Shown: piece by piece, positions 35,043 to 47,202 of the stretch
Layout: every line of letters starts with the position of its first letter
How positions within the stretch are numbered: the first letter of the stretch is position 1
DNA from: Enterobacter sp. RIT418
GTDB lineage: Bacteria > Pseudomonadota > Gammaproteobacteria > Enterobacterales > Enterobacteriaceae
DNA: 64,000 nucleotides
Assembly: GCF_003057745.1 (NCBI RefSeq)
Contig: NZ_QBJD02000001.1
Span: 248,001-312,000 of the forward strand
Direction of reading: 5' to 3'
Notes under the pieces: generated by a model
The model's database searches: none
Seen by the model: only the letters and a program-made list of their open reading frames with translations
Told to the model about the DNA's origin: nothing
Program-made: the position numbers and the translations under genes

Positions 35043-35885
35043 ATGGGGCAGCAGGAGGTCAGCACGATGGAAATTAAAACCGCACTTGAGCAGCAGCTGT
35101 TTAACGGCAAAAATTTTCACGTGGTTATCTACAACAAGACGGAGAGCGCCAGCGGTCTGCACCAGCATGACTACTATGAGTTCACGATTGTTCTGACCGG
35201 CCGCTACTATCAGGAGATCAACGGGAAGCGGGTCCTGCTTGAGCGCGGAGATTTCGTGTTCCTGCCAATGGGGTCGTATCACCAGAGTTTCTACGAATTT
35301 GGCGCCACCCGCATTCTCAACGTCGGCGTAAGCAGACGCTTCTTCGAGAAACACTACCTGCCGCTGGTACCGTTCTGCTTTGTGGCCTCACAGGTTTATC
35401 GCGTTAAAAACGAGTTTATGACCTGGATCGAGACGGTTATCGCCTCGCTCAACTTCCGCGACGGTGAATTTGATGAGTTTATTGAAACGGTCACGTTCTA
35501 CGTCATGAACCGCCTTCGCCACCACCGCGAGGAGCAGCAGGTTGTTGACGATATTCCCCATTGGCTGCGCAGCACCGTTGAAATGATGCACGATAAATGT
35601 CAGTTCAGTGATAATGCCCTGGAGAATATGGTGGCGATATCGGGTAAATCGCAGGAGTATTTAACCCGCGCGACTCAACGCTATTATCGTAAAACGCCGG
35701 TGCAAATCATTAATGAAATCCGCATTAATTTTGCCAAAAAGCAGCTGGAAATAACCAACTACTCGGTGACCGATATTGCTTACGAATCGGGTTACAGTAG
35801 CCCCAGCCTGTTTATTAAAACCTTTAAGAAATTTACGTCATTCACACCGAACAGTTACCGAAAGAATTTGACGGTAATTAATTAA
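35043..35885 (+). CDS. chbR: AraC-family regulator of the chb operon
   Basis: A dual regulator that represses chb without inducer and, with CRP, activates it with phosphorylated chitobiose. It has 280 residues: an N-terminal cupin sensor ([21 protein letters not shown]) and a C-terminal double helix-turn-helix ([20 protein letters not shown]). The ATG at 35043 was preferred to the preceding TTG, giving the E. coli length of 280. Confidence 0.94.
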   Translation: MGQQEVSTMEIKTALEQQLFNGKNFHVVIYNKTESASGLHQHDYYEFTIVLTGRYYQEINGKRVLLERGDFVFLPMGSYHQSFYEFGATRILNVGVSRRFFEKHYLPLVPFCFVASQVYRVKNEFMTWIETVIASLNFRDGEFDEFIETVTFYVMNRLRHHREEQQVVDDIPHWLRSTVEMMHDKCQFSDNALENMVAISGKSQEYLTRATQRYYRKTPVQIINEIRINFAKKQLEITNYSVTDIAYESGYSSPSLFIKTFKKFTSFTPNSYRKNLTVIN

Positions 35886-35994
35886 CGGCAGACGGAGTAT
35901 CCGTCAAGAATAATGATTTAATTGCTTGCCCAAATAGCGGGAAGAGAACGCTATACCTTGCAGGCGGTTAACCTGATACGCTAAGGGAGATATT

Positions 35995-37350
35995 ATGCAA
36001 CAGAAATTAAAAGTCGTAACCATTGGCGGCGGCAGCAGCTATACCCCGGAATTACTGGAAGGCTTTTTGAAACGCTATCATGAATTGCCGGTCAGCGAAT
36101 TATGGCTGGTGGACGTTGAGGAAGGGCAGGAGAAGCTGGATATTATTTTTGACCTCTGCCAGCGCATGGTTGCCAAAGCGGGCGTTCCGTTAACCGTCCA
36201 TAAAACGCTGGACCGCCGCCTGGCGCTGAAGGATGCCGATTTCGTCACCACCCAGCTGCGCGTTGGCCAGCTGAAGGCGCGCGAGCTGGATGAACGTATC
36301 CCGCTGAGCCACGGTTACCTGGGCCAGGAAACCAACGGCGCGGGCGGCCTGTTTAAAGGGCTGCGCACCATTCCGGTCATTTTTGACATTATCAAAGACG
36401 TGGAAGAGATCTGCCCGAACGCGTGGGTGATTAACTTCACCAACCCGGCGGGCATGGTGACCGAGGCCGTCTACCGCCATACCGGCTTTAAGCGCTTTAT
36501 CGGCGTATGCAATATCCCGATCGGCATGAAGATGTTTATCCGCGACGTGCTGGAGCTGACCGATAGCGACGATCTTTCCATCGATCTGTTCGGCCTGAAC
36601 CACATGGTGTTTATTAAAGATGTCATCGTGAACGGAAAATCGCGCTTTGACGAACTGCTGGACGGCGTGGCTTCCGGCCGCCTTACCGCGGCGTCGGTGA
36701 AGAACATCTTCGATCTGCCGTTCAGCGAGGGGCTGATCCGCTCCCTGAACCTGCTGCCGTGCTCGTACCTGCTTTACTACTTCAAGCAGAAAGAGATGCT
36801 GGCCATCGAAATGGGCGAGTACTACAAGGGCGGCGCGCGCGCGCAGGTGGTGCAGAAAGTTGAAAAGCAGCTCTTTGATTTGTACAAAGATCCTAACCTC
36901 AACGTGAAGCCAAAAGAGCTGGAGCAGCGCGGCGGGGCGTACTATTCTGACGCCGCGTGCGAAGTCATCAACGCCATTTACAACGACAAGCAGGCCGAGC
37001 ATTACGTAAACGTGCCGCACCATGGCCACGTCGACAATATCCCGGCAGACTGGGCCGTGGAGATGACCTGCATCCTGGGGCGCGACGGCGCAAAACCGCA
37101 TCCGCGCATTACCCATTTTGATGACAAGGTGATGGGCCTGATCCACACCATTAAGGGATTCGAGGTGGCGGCGAGCAACGCGGCGCTCAGCGGCGAGCTG
37201 AACGACGTGCTGCTGGCGCTGAACCTCAGTCCGCTGGTGCATTCCGACCGCGATGCGGAAGTGCTGGCGAGCGAGATGATCCTGGCCCATGAAAAATGGC
37301 TGCCCAACTTTGCCGCAACGGTCGAGAAGCTCAAGTCCAATCACCGCTAA
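35995..37350 (+). CDS. chbF: 6-phospho-chitobiose hydrolase (GH4)
   Basis: Hydrolyses the mono-deacetylated chitobiose-6-phosphate made by ChbG. It has 451 residues of glycoside hydrolase family 4, which uses NAD and Mn2+. The NAD motif is [15 protein letters not shown], with [13 protein letters not shown] and the metal cysteine in CNIPIG. The 109-base gap after chbR holds a small GACGG/CCGTC hairpin. Confidence 0.95.
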   Translation: MQQKLKVVTIGGGSSYTPELLEGFLKRYHELPVSELWLVDVEEGQEKLDIIFDLCQRMVAKAGVPLTVHKTLDRRLALKDADFVTTQLRVGQLKARELDERIPLSHGYLGQETNGAGGLFKGLRTIPVIFDIIKDVEEICPNAWVINFTNPAGMVTEAVYRHTGFKRFIGVCNIPIGMKMFIRDVLELTDSDDLSIDLFGLNHMVFIKDVIVNGKSRFDELLDGVASGRLTAASVKNIFDLPFSEGLIRSLNLLPCSYLLYYFKQKEMLAIEMGEYYKGGARAQVVQKVEKQLFDLYKDPNLNVKPKELEQRGGAYYSDAACEVINAIYNDKQAEHYVNVPHHGHVDNIPADWAVEMTCILGRDGAKPHPRITHFDDKVMGLIHTIKGFEVAASNAALSGELNDVLLALNLSPLVHSDRDAEVLASEMILAHEKWLPNFAATVEKLKSNHR

Positions 37351-37360
37351 GGGGAGAACG

Positions 37361-38113
37361 ATGGAAAACCTGCTGATCGTAAATGCCGATGACTTTGGCC
37401 TGTCGAAGGGGCAGAACTACGGCATTATTGAGGCCTGCCGCCGGGGCGTCGTGACCTCTACGACGGCGTTAATCAACGGTGAGGCGGTTGAACATGCGGC
37501 TCAGCTAAGCCGCGAGGTGCCCGAGCTGGGCGTCGGCATGCACTTTGTGCTGACGCTGGGGATGCCGCTCTCTGCGATGCCGGGGCTTACCCGTGACGGA
37601 CTGCTGGGGAAATGGATTTGGGAAATGGCGGAGCAGGGCGTGCTGCCGCTCGATGAAATTGCCCGCGAGCTGGACTGTCAGTTCAACCGCTTTGTCGACG
37701 TGTTTGGCCGCGAGCCGTCGCATATCGACAGCCACCACCACGTTCACATGATCCCGGCGATTTGCCCAGTCGTCGCCGAATTTGCAAAGCGCAAAGGGGT
37801 GGCGATGCGCGTGGATCGTAGCGTTCCGCAGGAGATGGACATGCCAGACGTGACGACAACGGACGGCTTCAGCAGCGCGTTTTACGGTGACGATATCAGC
37901 GAGGCGCTGTTCCTGAAGGTGCTGGATGATTCCGCCGCGCGCGGCGAACGGTCGCTTGAAGTGATGGCGCATCCGGCGTTTGTCGATAACATCGTGCGCA
38001 AAAGCGCCTACTGCTGGCCGCGCCTGGCGGAGCTGGACGTGCTGACCTCGGCGTCGCTGAAATATGCGATTGCCGAGCGCGGGTATCGTTTGGGGACGTT
38101 CAGGGATTTGTAA
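37361..38113 (+). CDS. chbG: Chitooligosaccharide deacetylase ChbG
   Basis: Removes one acetyl group from phosphorylated chitobiose, needed for induction and for cleavage by ChbF. It has 250 residues of the YdjC family. Metal-binding residues lie in [11 protein letters not shown] and [12 protein letters not shown]. The ATG at 37361 follows a GGGGAG ribosome site ten bases after chbF and gives [13 protein letters not shown]. Confidence 0.95.
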   Translation: MENLLIVNADDFGLSKGQNYGIIEACRRGVVTSTTALINGEAVEHAAQLSREVPELGVGMHFVLTLGMPLSAMPGLTRDGLLGKWIWEMAEQGVLPLDEIARELDCQFNRFVDVFGREPSHIDSHHHVHMIPAICPVVAEFAKRKGVAMRVDRSVPQEMDMPDVTTTDGFSSAFYGDDISEALFLKVLDDSAARGERSLEVMAHPAFVDNIVRKSAYCWPRLAELDVLTSASLKYAIAERGYRLGTFRDL

Positions 38114-38133
38114 AAAATGTCCCCTCACCCTAT

Positions 38134-38156
38134 CCCTCTCCCCAAAGGGGAGAGGG
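38134..38156. repeat. CCCTCTCCC palindromic repeat, copy 5
   Basis: CCCTCTCCCC-AAA-GGGGAGAGGG, preceded by CCCCTCACCCTAT. It stands in the chbG-katE convergent gap and is paired with copy 6. Confidence 0.85.
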
Positions 38157-38182
38157 GACTACGAGCACAGGCCTGCATGTCT

Positions 38183-38218
38183 CCCTCTCCCTTTCAGGGA
38201 GAGGGCCGGGGTGAGGGT
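38183..38218. repeat. CCCTCTCCC palindromic repeat, copy 6
   Basis: CCCTCTCCCT-TTC-AGGGAGAGGG, followed by CCGGGGTGAGGG, the same tail as copy 4. It faces copy 5 across 26 bases, as copies 3 and 4 face each other. Confidence 0.85.
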
Positions 38219-38222
38219 ATTT

Positions 38223-40472
<2,250 letters not shown>

Positions 40473-40674
40473 TGCACGCTTCTCCTTTATCCATTGCTAA
40501 AAACCCTATTAAGGATAGAACAATGTGAGGATTTGGCCGGTTAACTAAGAGTTTTCACACTCCGGGATTAGCAAAAGGAGCGAAATGAGGCGCGCCGGGC
40601 GCGACGCAGGAGGGGAGAATCGGCTATCATAGAATTTTCTGCTTCCCGAATTTGTTTTAGTGAATCCGTCGCTT

Positions 40675-40914
40675 ATGAAACCTCTTCGTCAACAAAACCG
40701 CCCCGTCATTAGCTACGTGCCCCGCGTCGAGCCCGCGCCGCCTGAACATGCCCTGAAGGTGGATGGTTTTCGCGATGTTTGGCAGCTGCGGGGGAAATAC
40801 GTGGCTTTTGTACTGATGGGTGAACACTTTCGCCGTTCGCCGACCTTTTCCGTGCCGGAGTCGGCCCAGCGGTGGGCCGTGCAAATCCGTCAGGATGACG
40901 AGGTTGAAGAGTAG
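40675..40914 (+). CDS. cedA: Cell division activator CedA
   Basis: A small basic DNA-binding protein that in E. coli modulates cell division after over-replication. It has 79 residues with the family sequence MKPLRQQNRPVISYVPR and DVWQLRGKYVAFVLMGE. The start at 40675 matches the E. coli N-terminus; an in-frame ATG at 40660 would add five residues. A strong bidirectional terminator follows. Confidence 0.92.
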   Translation: MKPLRQQNRPVISYVPRVEPAPPEHALKVDGFRDVWQLRGKYVAFVLMGEHFRRSPTFSVPESAQRWAVQIRQDDEVEE

Positions 40915-40926
40915 AGCAACAGATAT

Positions 40927-40954
40927 AAAAAAACCGCCGGAGGGCGGTTTTTTT
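40927..40954. terminator. Bidirectional terminator between cedA and tcyP
   Basis: AACCGCC-GGAG-GGCGGTT with an A run before and a T run after. It can end both the rightward cedA and the leftward tcyP transcripts. Confidence 0.9.
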
Positions 40955-40967
40955 ATGTTGAATGCGA

Positions 40968-42359
40968 TTAACGGTGCGCCAGCTCGGCGTCCTCTTCGCT
41001 GTCCAAAATCGTTTTGTCGGTTTGCTTCAGCCACTGGCTGGTCAGCGTCCCGGCGGTCATCGAGCCGCTTACGTTCAGCGCCGTACGGCCCATATCGATC
41101 AGCGGTTCAACGGAGATCAGCAGCGCAACCAGCGTCACCGGCAGGCCCAGCGCGGGAAGGACGATCAGCGCGGCGAAGGTTGCACCGCCGCCCACGCCAG
41201 CAACCCCGGCAGAGCTAATGGTCACAATACCCACCAGGGTCGCAATCCACACCGGGTCCAGCGGGTTAATCCCCACGGTTGGTGCTACCATCACGGCCAG
41301 CATGGCCGGGTAGAGACCCGCACAGCCGTTCTGACCGATGGTTGCACCAAAGGAAGCGGAGAAGCTGGCGATGGATTCCGGTACGCCCAGACGGCGGGTC
41401 TGCGCTTCCACGTTCAGCGGGATAGACGCCGCGCTGGAGCGGCTGGTAAACGCGAAGGTCAGCACCGGCCACACTTTGCGGAAGTACTTGAGAGGGCTCA
41501 CGCCGTTCACGCCCAGCAGGATGCCGTGGACAACGAACATAATGCCCAGACCCAGGTAAGAGGCAATGACGAAGCTGCCCAGCTTAATGATGTCCTGCAG
41601 GTTAGAGCCGGCGACCACTTTGGTCATCAGGGCCAGCACGCCGTAAGGCGTCAGCTGCATCACCAGGCGCACCAGCTTCATCACCCAGCTTTGCAGGGTG
41701 TCGATCGCGGTCAGAACGCGTTCGCCCTTAGGCGCGTCGTCTTTCAGCAGCTTCAGCGCGGCCACGCCAAGGAATGCCGCAAAGATCACTACGCTGATAA
41801 TAGAGGTTGGGCTGGCACCGGTCAGGTCGGCAAACGGGTTCTTCGGAATGAAGGAAAGCACCATTTGCGGCACGGTCAGGTCCGCCAGTTTGCCAACGTA
41901 GTTGGTTTGAATCGCGGTTAGACGCGCGGTTTCAGCAGAACCCTGCACCAGACCTTCGGCGGTCAGGCCAAACAGGTTGGTCACCAGCACGCCCACCAGC
42001 GCCGCAATCAGCGTGGTGAACAGCAGGGTGCCGATGGTCAGGAAGCTGATTTTACCCAGCTGAGTCGCGTTATGCAGACGCGCCACGGCGCTCAGAATAG
42101 AGGCAAACACCAGCGGCATGACGATCATCTGCAGCAGCTGAACATAGCCGTTGCCGACGATGTTGAACCACTGAATGGAGTCTTTCAGTACCGGATTGTC
42201 AGAGCCATAAATAGCCTGCAGTGCCAGACCAAATACAACACCCATTCCCAAACCGACGAGCACTTTCTTCGCCAGGCTCCACTGTTTGTGGCGCGTCTGC
42301 GCGAGAAGCAATAGCAATACGACGAACACGACAATGTTCGCGATGAGTGGAAAATTCAT
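40968..42359 (-). CDS. tcyP: L-cystine / S-sulfocysteine transporter TcyP
   Basis: A sodium/dicarboxylate-type symporter (YdjN) for cystine uptake, 463 residues, the E. coli length. It has about eight to ten membrane segments plus the re-entrant loop motifs of the family ([15 protein letters not shown] and [17 protein letters not shown]). It probably has a Cbl/CysB-linked promoter as in E. coli, but no site was defined. Confidence 0.95.
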   Translation of the reverse strand: MNFPLIANIVVFVVLLLLLAQTRHKQWSLAKKVLVGLGMGVVFGLALQAIYGSDNPVLKDSIQWFNIVGNGYVQLLQMIVMPLVFASILSAVARLHNATQLGKISFLTIGTLLFTTLIAALVGVLVTNLFGLTAEGLVQGSAETARLTAIQTNYVGKLADLTVPQMVLSFIPKNPFADLTGASPTSIISVVIFAAFLGVAALKLLKDDAPKGERVLTAIDTLQSWVMKLVRLVMQLTPYGVLALMTKVVAGSNLQDIIKLGSFVIASYLGLGIMFVVHGILLGVNGVSPLKYFRKVWPVLTFAFTSRSSAASIPLNVEAQTRRLGVPESIASFSASFGATIGQNGCAGLYPAMLAVMVAPTVGINPLDPVWIATLVGIVTISSAGVAGVGGGATFAALIVLPALGLPVTLVALLISVEPLIDMGRTALNVSGSMTAGTLTSQWLKQTDKTILDSEEDAELAHR

Positions 42360-42486
42360 CCCCGTTCTCCTGATTTATTATACGGTCGGTTTTTACCGAT
42401 CCTGTTGGCGCAAGGTTATCAGAAGTGTGATGTGGCGCTTATATCCAAATGGAATGGTTTATGACAAATGGGATTATTTTGTCGGT

Positions 42487-43077
42487 TTAATGTTCAATCT
42501 GGTGATGAATAAATCGATTGAACTGAAATTGTAGCGAATTGATCATCTGGGATGACCAGCGCACTGCACCATTTTCGGGCAGGCCCTGCGGCATCCACAC
42601 CGCCCAGGCGAAGAGTGCCATGCAAAGTACGCGCTCAAGCTGGTTGCCTTTCTGCGGCACAAGGATGGGGAAACGAAAGCGCCAGCGGCACGGCCATAGC
42701 AGCGGCACGCCGGCAGGAGTGAGCATGTCCGCAAGGATATGGCTCAGATAGCCGAGCACCATGCCCTGAATGGCGTCGGCGGGGACGATCCAGCTCTCGG
42801 GTACCTTCAGGTAAAACAGCGTTAGCAGGCCAAACACGGCCAGCAGGCTGTGGGTAAATCCGCGGTGCCCGAAGGCTCTGGCGATCGGCTTCGAGATCCA
42901 TTTCAGCCGCTGCCCGAGAAACGATTTGGGGTGGTCGATATCGGGCAGCAGGCAGGTCAGTACGGCCGAAGGGACGATATGCCACCAGTCGCCCTGCGCC
43001 AGCACGGGCGTCAGCTCAGCGTTTTTAGCAAACACCGCGCATGCGATTGAAAAAAGCAGGTGGCCTTCCGCCGTCAT
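42487..43077 (-). CDS. ydjM: LexA-regulated inner membrane protein YdjM
   Basis: A 196-residue membrane-bound metal-dependent hydrolase family protein (YdjM/DUF457). Metal-type motifs are HLLFSIA, LLPDIDHPKS, HRGFTHSLLAVF and LGYLSHILADMLTPAG. About four membrane segments are visible. Two LexA boxes lie just upstream. Its cellular role in the SOS response is not known. Confidence 0.93.
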   Translation of the reverse strand: MTAEGHLLFSIACAVFAKNAELTPVLAQGDWWHIVPSAVLTCLLPDIDHPKSFLGQRLKWISKPIARAFGHRGFTHSLLAVFGLLTLFYLKVPESWIVPADAIQGMVLGYLSHILADMLTPAGVPLLWPCRWRFRFPILVPQKGNQLERVLCMALFAWAVWMPQGLPENGAVRWSSQMINSLQFQFNRFIHHQIEH

Positions 43078-43091
43078 GATAAAACCCTGGA

Positions 43092-43129
43092 GACTGTCAA
43101 TTCATCCAGTATAGGGTTTTTATACAGTA
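43092..43129 (-). promoter_or_regulatory. Tandem LexA (SOS) boxes of ydjM
   Basis: On the minus strand TACTGTATAAAAACCCTATA (43110-43129) resembles a known ydjM LexA box. The adjacent CTGT-CAATTCAT-CCAG (43094-43109, plus strand) has seven of eight core bases. Both precede the ydjM start by 17-52 bases. E. coli ydjM likewise has two boxes. Confidence 0.75.
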
Positions 43130-43227
43130 CATGAAAGAGGTGACGGTGTAACTCTTTGTCACAATCCAATTAAAGCGATTAACCCGCGCCCCCGAAGGCC
43201 GTGCGCGAAGAACGCGGGTGGTTGACG

Positions 43228-43899
43228 CTACTTACCGAACAAATGCTGTGCGGTGAGTTCGGTCAGCGAGCTGAGCTTAACGTCAGCGAGCGCGAAGCGA
43301 GGATCGTGCTGGCCCTCTTCGGCAGGGACGACGATTGAGCGCATGCGTGCGGCTTTAGACGCCACCATGCCGTTAACGGAATCCTCTAGGGCCACGCAGG
43401 TGAGCGGGTCGAGGCCGAGTTTGGCGGCGCAGTCCATATACACCTGCGGGTGCGGCTTGCTGTAGGGCAGCTTTTCCGCAGAGGCCAGCGCGTCGAAGCT
43501 GTCGCGCAGCTCAAACATGGTCAGCACTTTTTCCAGCATATGCAGCGGCGACGCGGAGGCCAGCCCAACCTTGAGCCCGTTAGCTTTGCACAGGGCGACC
43601 GCCTCGCGAACCCCTGGCAGAAGCGGCTTGCTCTCTTCTACCAGCGAAATGGCGCGACTGATGATGCGCGACGTCACTTCAGCGCGATCGGGGCCCGTCC
43701 ACGGCTGCTGGACATACCAGAGCTCAACCACCATATCGATGCGCAGTCCCAGCGTATCGGGCAGTTCGTGACGGCGGCTGATATCAACGCCAAGGCTGGC
43801 CATGACGTCCAGTTCAGCACGATCCCACAGCGGCTCGGAATCGATAAGTAATCCATCCATGTCAAAAATTGCGGCAAGAGTTTGGCGCGGTGTCGACAT
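43228..43899 (-). CDS. hxpB: Hexitol/2-deoxyglucose-6-phosphate phosphatase HxpB
   Basis: A HAD-family sugar phosphatase (YniC) acting on 2-deoxyglucose-6-phosphate and hexitol phosphates. It has 223 residues. The HAD motifs are FDMDGLLIDSE, SASPLHMLE, the lysine in KPHPQVYMD and ALEDSVNG. The ATG at 43899 was taken; a GTG lies three bases upstream. It is divergent from yniB. Confidence 0.94.
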   Translation of the reverse strand: MSTPRQTLAAIFDMDGLLIDSEPLWDRAELDVMASLGVDISRRHELPDTLGLRIDMVVELWYVQQPWTGPDRAEVTSRIISRAISLVEESKPLLPGVREAVALCKANGLKVGLASASPLHMLEKVLTMFELRDSFDALASAEKLPYSKPHPQVYMDCAAKLGLDPLTCVALEDSVNGMVASKAARMRSIVVPAEEGQHDPRFALADVKLSSLTELTAQHLFGK

Positions 43900-44046
43900 C
43901 ACAACGTCTCCTTTTTTAGGGTGTACGACAGACGATAAGTGCTAAGTACCTACCGCAATTTAGCATAACGGTTTTAAAGAACGGGCGAAAATGATGGGCA
44001 GCAGGTAAACTTACGCAAAAATAACGCGTCTTTGAAAGGGGAACTG

Positions 44047-44583
44047 ATGACGTATCAACAGGCTGGACGCATTGCGGTCTTAAAACGTATTGCCGGATGG
44101 GTTATTTTTATTCCTGCGGTCATTTCCACGCTGATTTCCGTACTCAAGTTTATGTACGACCACAGTGAAAAGCAGGCAGGAATTAACGCGGTCATGCTTG
44201 ATTTTGCGCACGTCATGATTGAAATGATGCGCTTTAACACGCCGTTCCTGAACGTTTTCTGGTTCAATTCGCCAACGCCGGATTTTCACCAGCAGTTGAA
44301 TATTGGGTTTTGGATCATCTTCGCCCTGATCTTCGTCGCCATGGCGCTGCAGGCCTCCGGCGCGCGCATGAGCCGCCAGACGCGTTTTCTTCGCGAAGGG
44401 GTAGAAGACCAGCTAATTCTTGAGAAGGCGAAGGGGGCGGAAGGGCTGAGCCGCGAACAGATAGAAGCGCGCATTGTCGTTCCGCGCCACACCATTTTCC
44501 TGCAGATTTTCCCACTCTATATCCTGCCCGTTATCATTATCGTGGCCGGATACTTTTTCTTTAAGCTGCTCGGCTTCCTGTAA
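44047..44583 (+). CDS. yniB: Inner membrane protein YniB
   Basis: A 178-residue membrane protein, same length as in E. coli, with segments near the N-terminus (GWVIFIPAVISTLISVL), in the middle (NIGFWIIFALIFVAMAL) and at the C-terminus (LYILPVIIIVAGYFFF). The start at ATG 44047 follows a GGGGAAC ribosome site. Function unknown. Confidence 0.92.
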   Translation: MTYQQAGRIAVLKRIAGWVIFIPAVISTLISVLKFMYDHSEKQAGINAVMLDFAHVMIEMMRFNTPFLNVFWFNSPTPDFHQQLNIGFWIIFALIFVAMALQASGARMSRQTRFLREGVEDQLILEKAKGAEGLSREQIEARIVVPRHTIFLQIFPLYILPVIIIVAGYFFFKLLGFL

Positions 44584-44617
44584 AAACTGCGGGTGGCGTA
44601 AGGCCACCCGTTGAGCG

Positions 44618-45478
44618 CTACGCTGCCAGTACGCGCTCCAGGGCGCGCTCCGCGTTCACCAGATGCTGACCGCCAAACAGAATGGCGCGGTTGATCAAGG
44701 TGTAAAGCTGATAGACCGGCTGACGTTCAAGAAAACCGGTCGGAAGCGGCGATACGGACTGGTAGCCATCATAAATTTGCGGCGGCTGTTCTGGATGCAG
44801 AGGAAGCATGGCGAGGTCGCACTCCCTGTCACCCCAGTAGCAGGCGGGATCGTAGATATACGGCCCGTTCGGCCCAAGCGCGCAGTTGTCAGACCATAAA
44901 TCACCGTGCAGCAGGGATGGCTGCGGCTGATGTGACGCAAGGCGCTGCTGGACGTGCTCGACTATCGCATCAATGTTGCCAAACGCCAGCCCCTTCTCGG
45001 CCGCCAGCTCCAGCTGCCAGCCAATGCGCTGCTCGGCAAAAAAGGTAGACCACCGGCGCTGCCAGGCATTTGGCTGCGGCGTGGTGGAAAGATCGTTATC
45101 GAAATCCAGGCCAAACTGAGGCTGATCGCTCCACTGGTGCAGCCGGGCAATCTGCTGCCCGAGGATAAAGGCGTTGTGGGCATCCAGCGGACGGGGCGGA
45201 AGGTAGTCCATGACCAGGAAGCTGTAGTCGCGGTCGCTTCCGACCGCCAGCACCTGAGGAACCGCAACCGTTTTACTGCGTGAAAGCAGCTCAAGCTGGT
45301 CCGCTTCGGCGGTAAAAATGGGCAACAGTTCTCGCTCGTCGGCCTTAACGAAAAGATCCCGACCCGCGTAGCGTAAATGCCACGCGGCGTGAATTTCTCC
45401 GCCCGGCAGTTCGGTACGCAGTTCGATTTCACCTTCACCCAGCTGTTCACTTAAAAGATGATTGATAGCCTGCCACAT
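44618..45478 (-). CDS. yniA: Fructosamine kinase family protein YniA
   Basis: A 286-residue aminoglycoside-phosphotransferase-fold kinase that probably phosphorylates ketosamines, allowing deglycation. Kinase motifs are LLHGDLWSDNCALG (catalytic Asp) and YIYDPACYWGDRECDLAM (metal-binding). A GC-rich hairpin lies between it and yniB. Confidence 0.93.
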   Translation of the reverse strand: MWQAINHLLSEQLGEGEIELRTELPGGEIHAAWHLRYAGRDLFVKADERELLPIFTAEADQLELLSRSKTVAVPQVLAVGSDRDYSFLVMDYLPPRPLDAHNAFILGQQIARLHQWSDQPQFGLDFDNDLSTTPQPNAWQRRWSTFFAEQRIGWQLELAAEKGLAFGNIDAIVEHVQQRLASHQPQPSLLHGDLWSDNCALGPNGPYIYDPACYWGDRECDLAMLPLHPEQPPQIYDGYQSVSPLPTGFLERQPVYQLYTLINRAILFGGQHLVNAERALERVLAA

Positions 45479-45582
45479 GATGCCTCTCCCATGTTGTCTG
45501 CCAGATCATAAAGTTAGCGCATAACGGCTGTATAAAATACGAACTAACGCACACCTGAGCGGTTTAACGTCAGGCAGGGCAC

Positions 45583-45873
45583 TTAATGTTCTTTTTTGTG
45601 CCACGCCTCCCAGGTATCCACCTCGATGGCGGTGGCTTTATCGGTTACGCCTTCGGCGAGGCTGCTGGCCAGCGCCTTAACGTCGTTCGAATCGAGCGGG
45701 CTTATCAGGCCAAAAGTCATTGGCCCGAGATCGTGGGTATTGCCTTCCTCGTCCGTAAGCGTCAGGAGGAATTTCGCTTGGGAAAAGGCGTTGTTAAGTT
45801 CATTTAGTTCAGTCAGCGACGCTTCATGGATCTTAACCGTAACCACGTAGCGTGTGAGATCGCCACTGCTCAT
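45583..45873 (-). CDS. ydiZ: GhoS-like protein YdiZ
   Basis: A 96-residue protein that aligns with the type V antitoxin GhoS: RYVVTVKI at the start, a helix ending in FLLTLTDEEGN, then FGLISPLDSNDVKALASSL. GhoS is an endoribonuclease that destroys ghoT toxin mRNA. No GhoT-like small membrane toxin is visible next to this gene, so it may be an orphan with a different RNA target. The position between pfkB and yniA is that of E. coli ydiZ. Relationship by motif and memory; activity unproved. Confidence 0.8.
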   Translation of the reverse strand: MSSGDLTRYVVTVKIHEASLTELNELNNAFSQAKFLLTLTDEEGNTHDLGPMTFGLISPLDSNDVKALASSLAEGVTDKATAIEVDTWEAWHKKEH

Positions 45874-45974
45874 ATTTCACCTCATTGTTATTCTGAAAGT
45901 TTTCTTAGCATAGTCGATGGCGCGGGTTTGGCGACCCGCGCGCGCAATCGCCCCGATAAAGAAGGGGGAAGGGG

Positions 45975-46907
45975 CTAGCTTCTGGACAGGTAATCGACAA
46001 TTTTTTGGGTGTCCGCCAGCGAACACAGGCGCGTGCCCTGGTTTAGGGTGGCGGCGCTCCCCGCAGCGACGCCATAGCGCGTCATCTCCAGAAGGGATGC
46101 GCCCTGAGCCAGCTTTAGGGCCATGGCGCCGACCATGCTGTCTCCTGCGCCCACGGTGCTTTGGCTCTTCACCGGTGGCGGGACGACCTGTACACATCCG
46201 TTCTCATCCACGGCCAGCGCCCCCTGTGGGCCGAGCGAAACCACCACGCGGCGGGCTTTGCCGCTGTGAACAAGCTCCTCTGCCGCAGAGCGCACGTCAT
46301 CTGGCTCGGTCAGTTCACGGTTGACCAGCGCGCTTAGCTCTTTCTGGTTCGGTTTTACCAGCTCGAGCCGGCCCGGCGCGAGCGCCGCGTGCAGGGCCTC
46401 GCCGGAGCTGTCGACAATGCACCGAACGTCACGCTGCTGTGCTGCCTGAATGAGCGACGTGAGTTTTTCCGTTTTTACGCCGGGCGGGAGGCTGCCGCTA
46501 ATAACCAGCAGCGCGCCGCGGGGGATGGCCAGCACTTTCTCTTCAAGACGGCGAAACTCATCATCGGACAGCCTTGCTCCAGGCATTACGAACCGGTACT
46601 GCTCGCCGCTGGATTCAACGTGAACGTGCAGGTTTTGGCGGGTCCATTCCCGCGCCTCGACCGTGGAAACGGCGACCTGCTCATCGGCAAGCAGCGAGAT
46701 CAGATGTTCCCCGGTCGCGCCCCCGGCCGGGAAAATAGCGGTCGCTTTTCCACCGAGATGCGTAATGGCCCGCGCTACGTTGATCCCGCCTCCGCCCGGT
46801 TCGAATACGGGGGCGCTGCAGCGTAGTTTACCTTCCGGATAAATCTGCGGCGTCAGGGTGGCAGAATCGAGAGAAGGGGAAAGGGTTAGGGTATAGATCA
46901 CGTCCAT
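45975..46907 (-). CDS. pfkB: 6-phosphofructokinase II
   Basis: The minor, non-allosteric-type phosphofructokinase of the ribokinase (PfkB) family, 310 residues. The N-terminal PfkB signature is GGGGINVARAI, and the C-terminal one includes the catalytic Asp in VGAGDSMVGAM. The ATG at 46907 gives MDVIYTLTLSPSLDSA. It is divergent from ydiY. Confidence 0.96.
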   Translation of the reverse strand: MDVIYTLTLSPSLDSATLTPQIYPEGKLRCSAPVFEPGGGGINVARAITHLGGKATAIFPAGGATGEHLISLLADEQVAVSTVEAREWTRQNLHVHVESSGEQYRFVMPGARLSDDEFRRLEEKVLAIPRGALLVISGSLPPGVKTEKLTSLIQAAQQRDVRCIVDSSGEALHAALAPGRLELVKPNQKELSALVNRELTEPDDVRSAAEELVHSGKARRVVVSLGPQGALAVDENGCVQVVPPPVKSQSTVGAGDSMVGAMALKLAQGASLLEMTRYGVAAGSAATLNQGTRLCSLADTQKIVDYLSRS

Positions 46908-47156
46908 CATTACCTCCTTTTTATAAGGGTATCCTTAAGCCTGGCACCTATCGGCAGGAAGGGAAAGTAAATAACAGTATGATTTTAAATACGAATGCTG
47001 ACAAAAGTAGGGCTAGCGATATATAAACGAAATAACTTTTTCAGATCGTTCTTATTCAAAAAATGAAATAAGAAATCATTGCTATGTTATTTGCGGCTTT
47101 TTATAATTTGTTACCTTTCTCTGGACGCCTTGTCATTGATCCTCAAGAAAGTTTCC

Positions 47157-47181
47157 GGGACCGTGATGGTCTCTTTTTTTG
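47157..47181 (+). terminator. Terminator-like hairpin in the ydiY leader
   Basis: GGGACC-GTGAT-GGTCTC (one G-T pair) is followed at once by seven T, 22 bases before the ydiY ATG. If the promoter is upstream, it would act as an attenuator. The surrounding 295-base gap (46908-47202) is AT-rich and carries no gene. Confidence 0.5.
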
Positions 47182-47202
47182 TTGTACGGACTCCTTAATA
47201 AA

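Noticed and set aside
45873-45975. Search for a GhoT-like toxin next to ydiZ
   Set aside because: The 100-base gap to pfkB holds only a GC-rich hairpin; no small hydrophobic frame is seen on either strand.
47037-47102. Possible small gene in the AT-rich pfkB-ydiY gap
   Set aside because: Only very short frames without ribosome sites are present; the region is better explained as promoter and leader.
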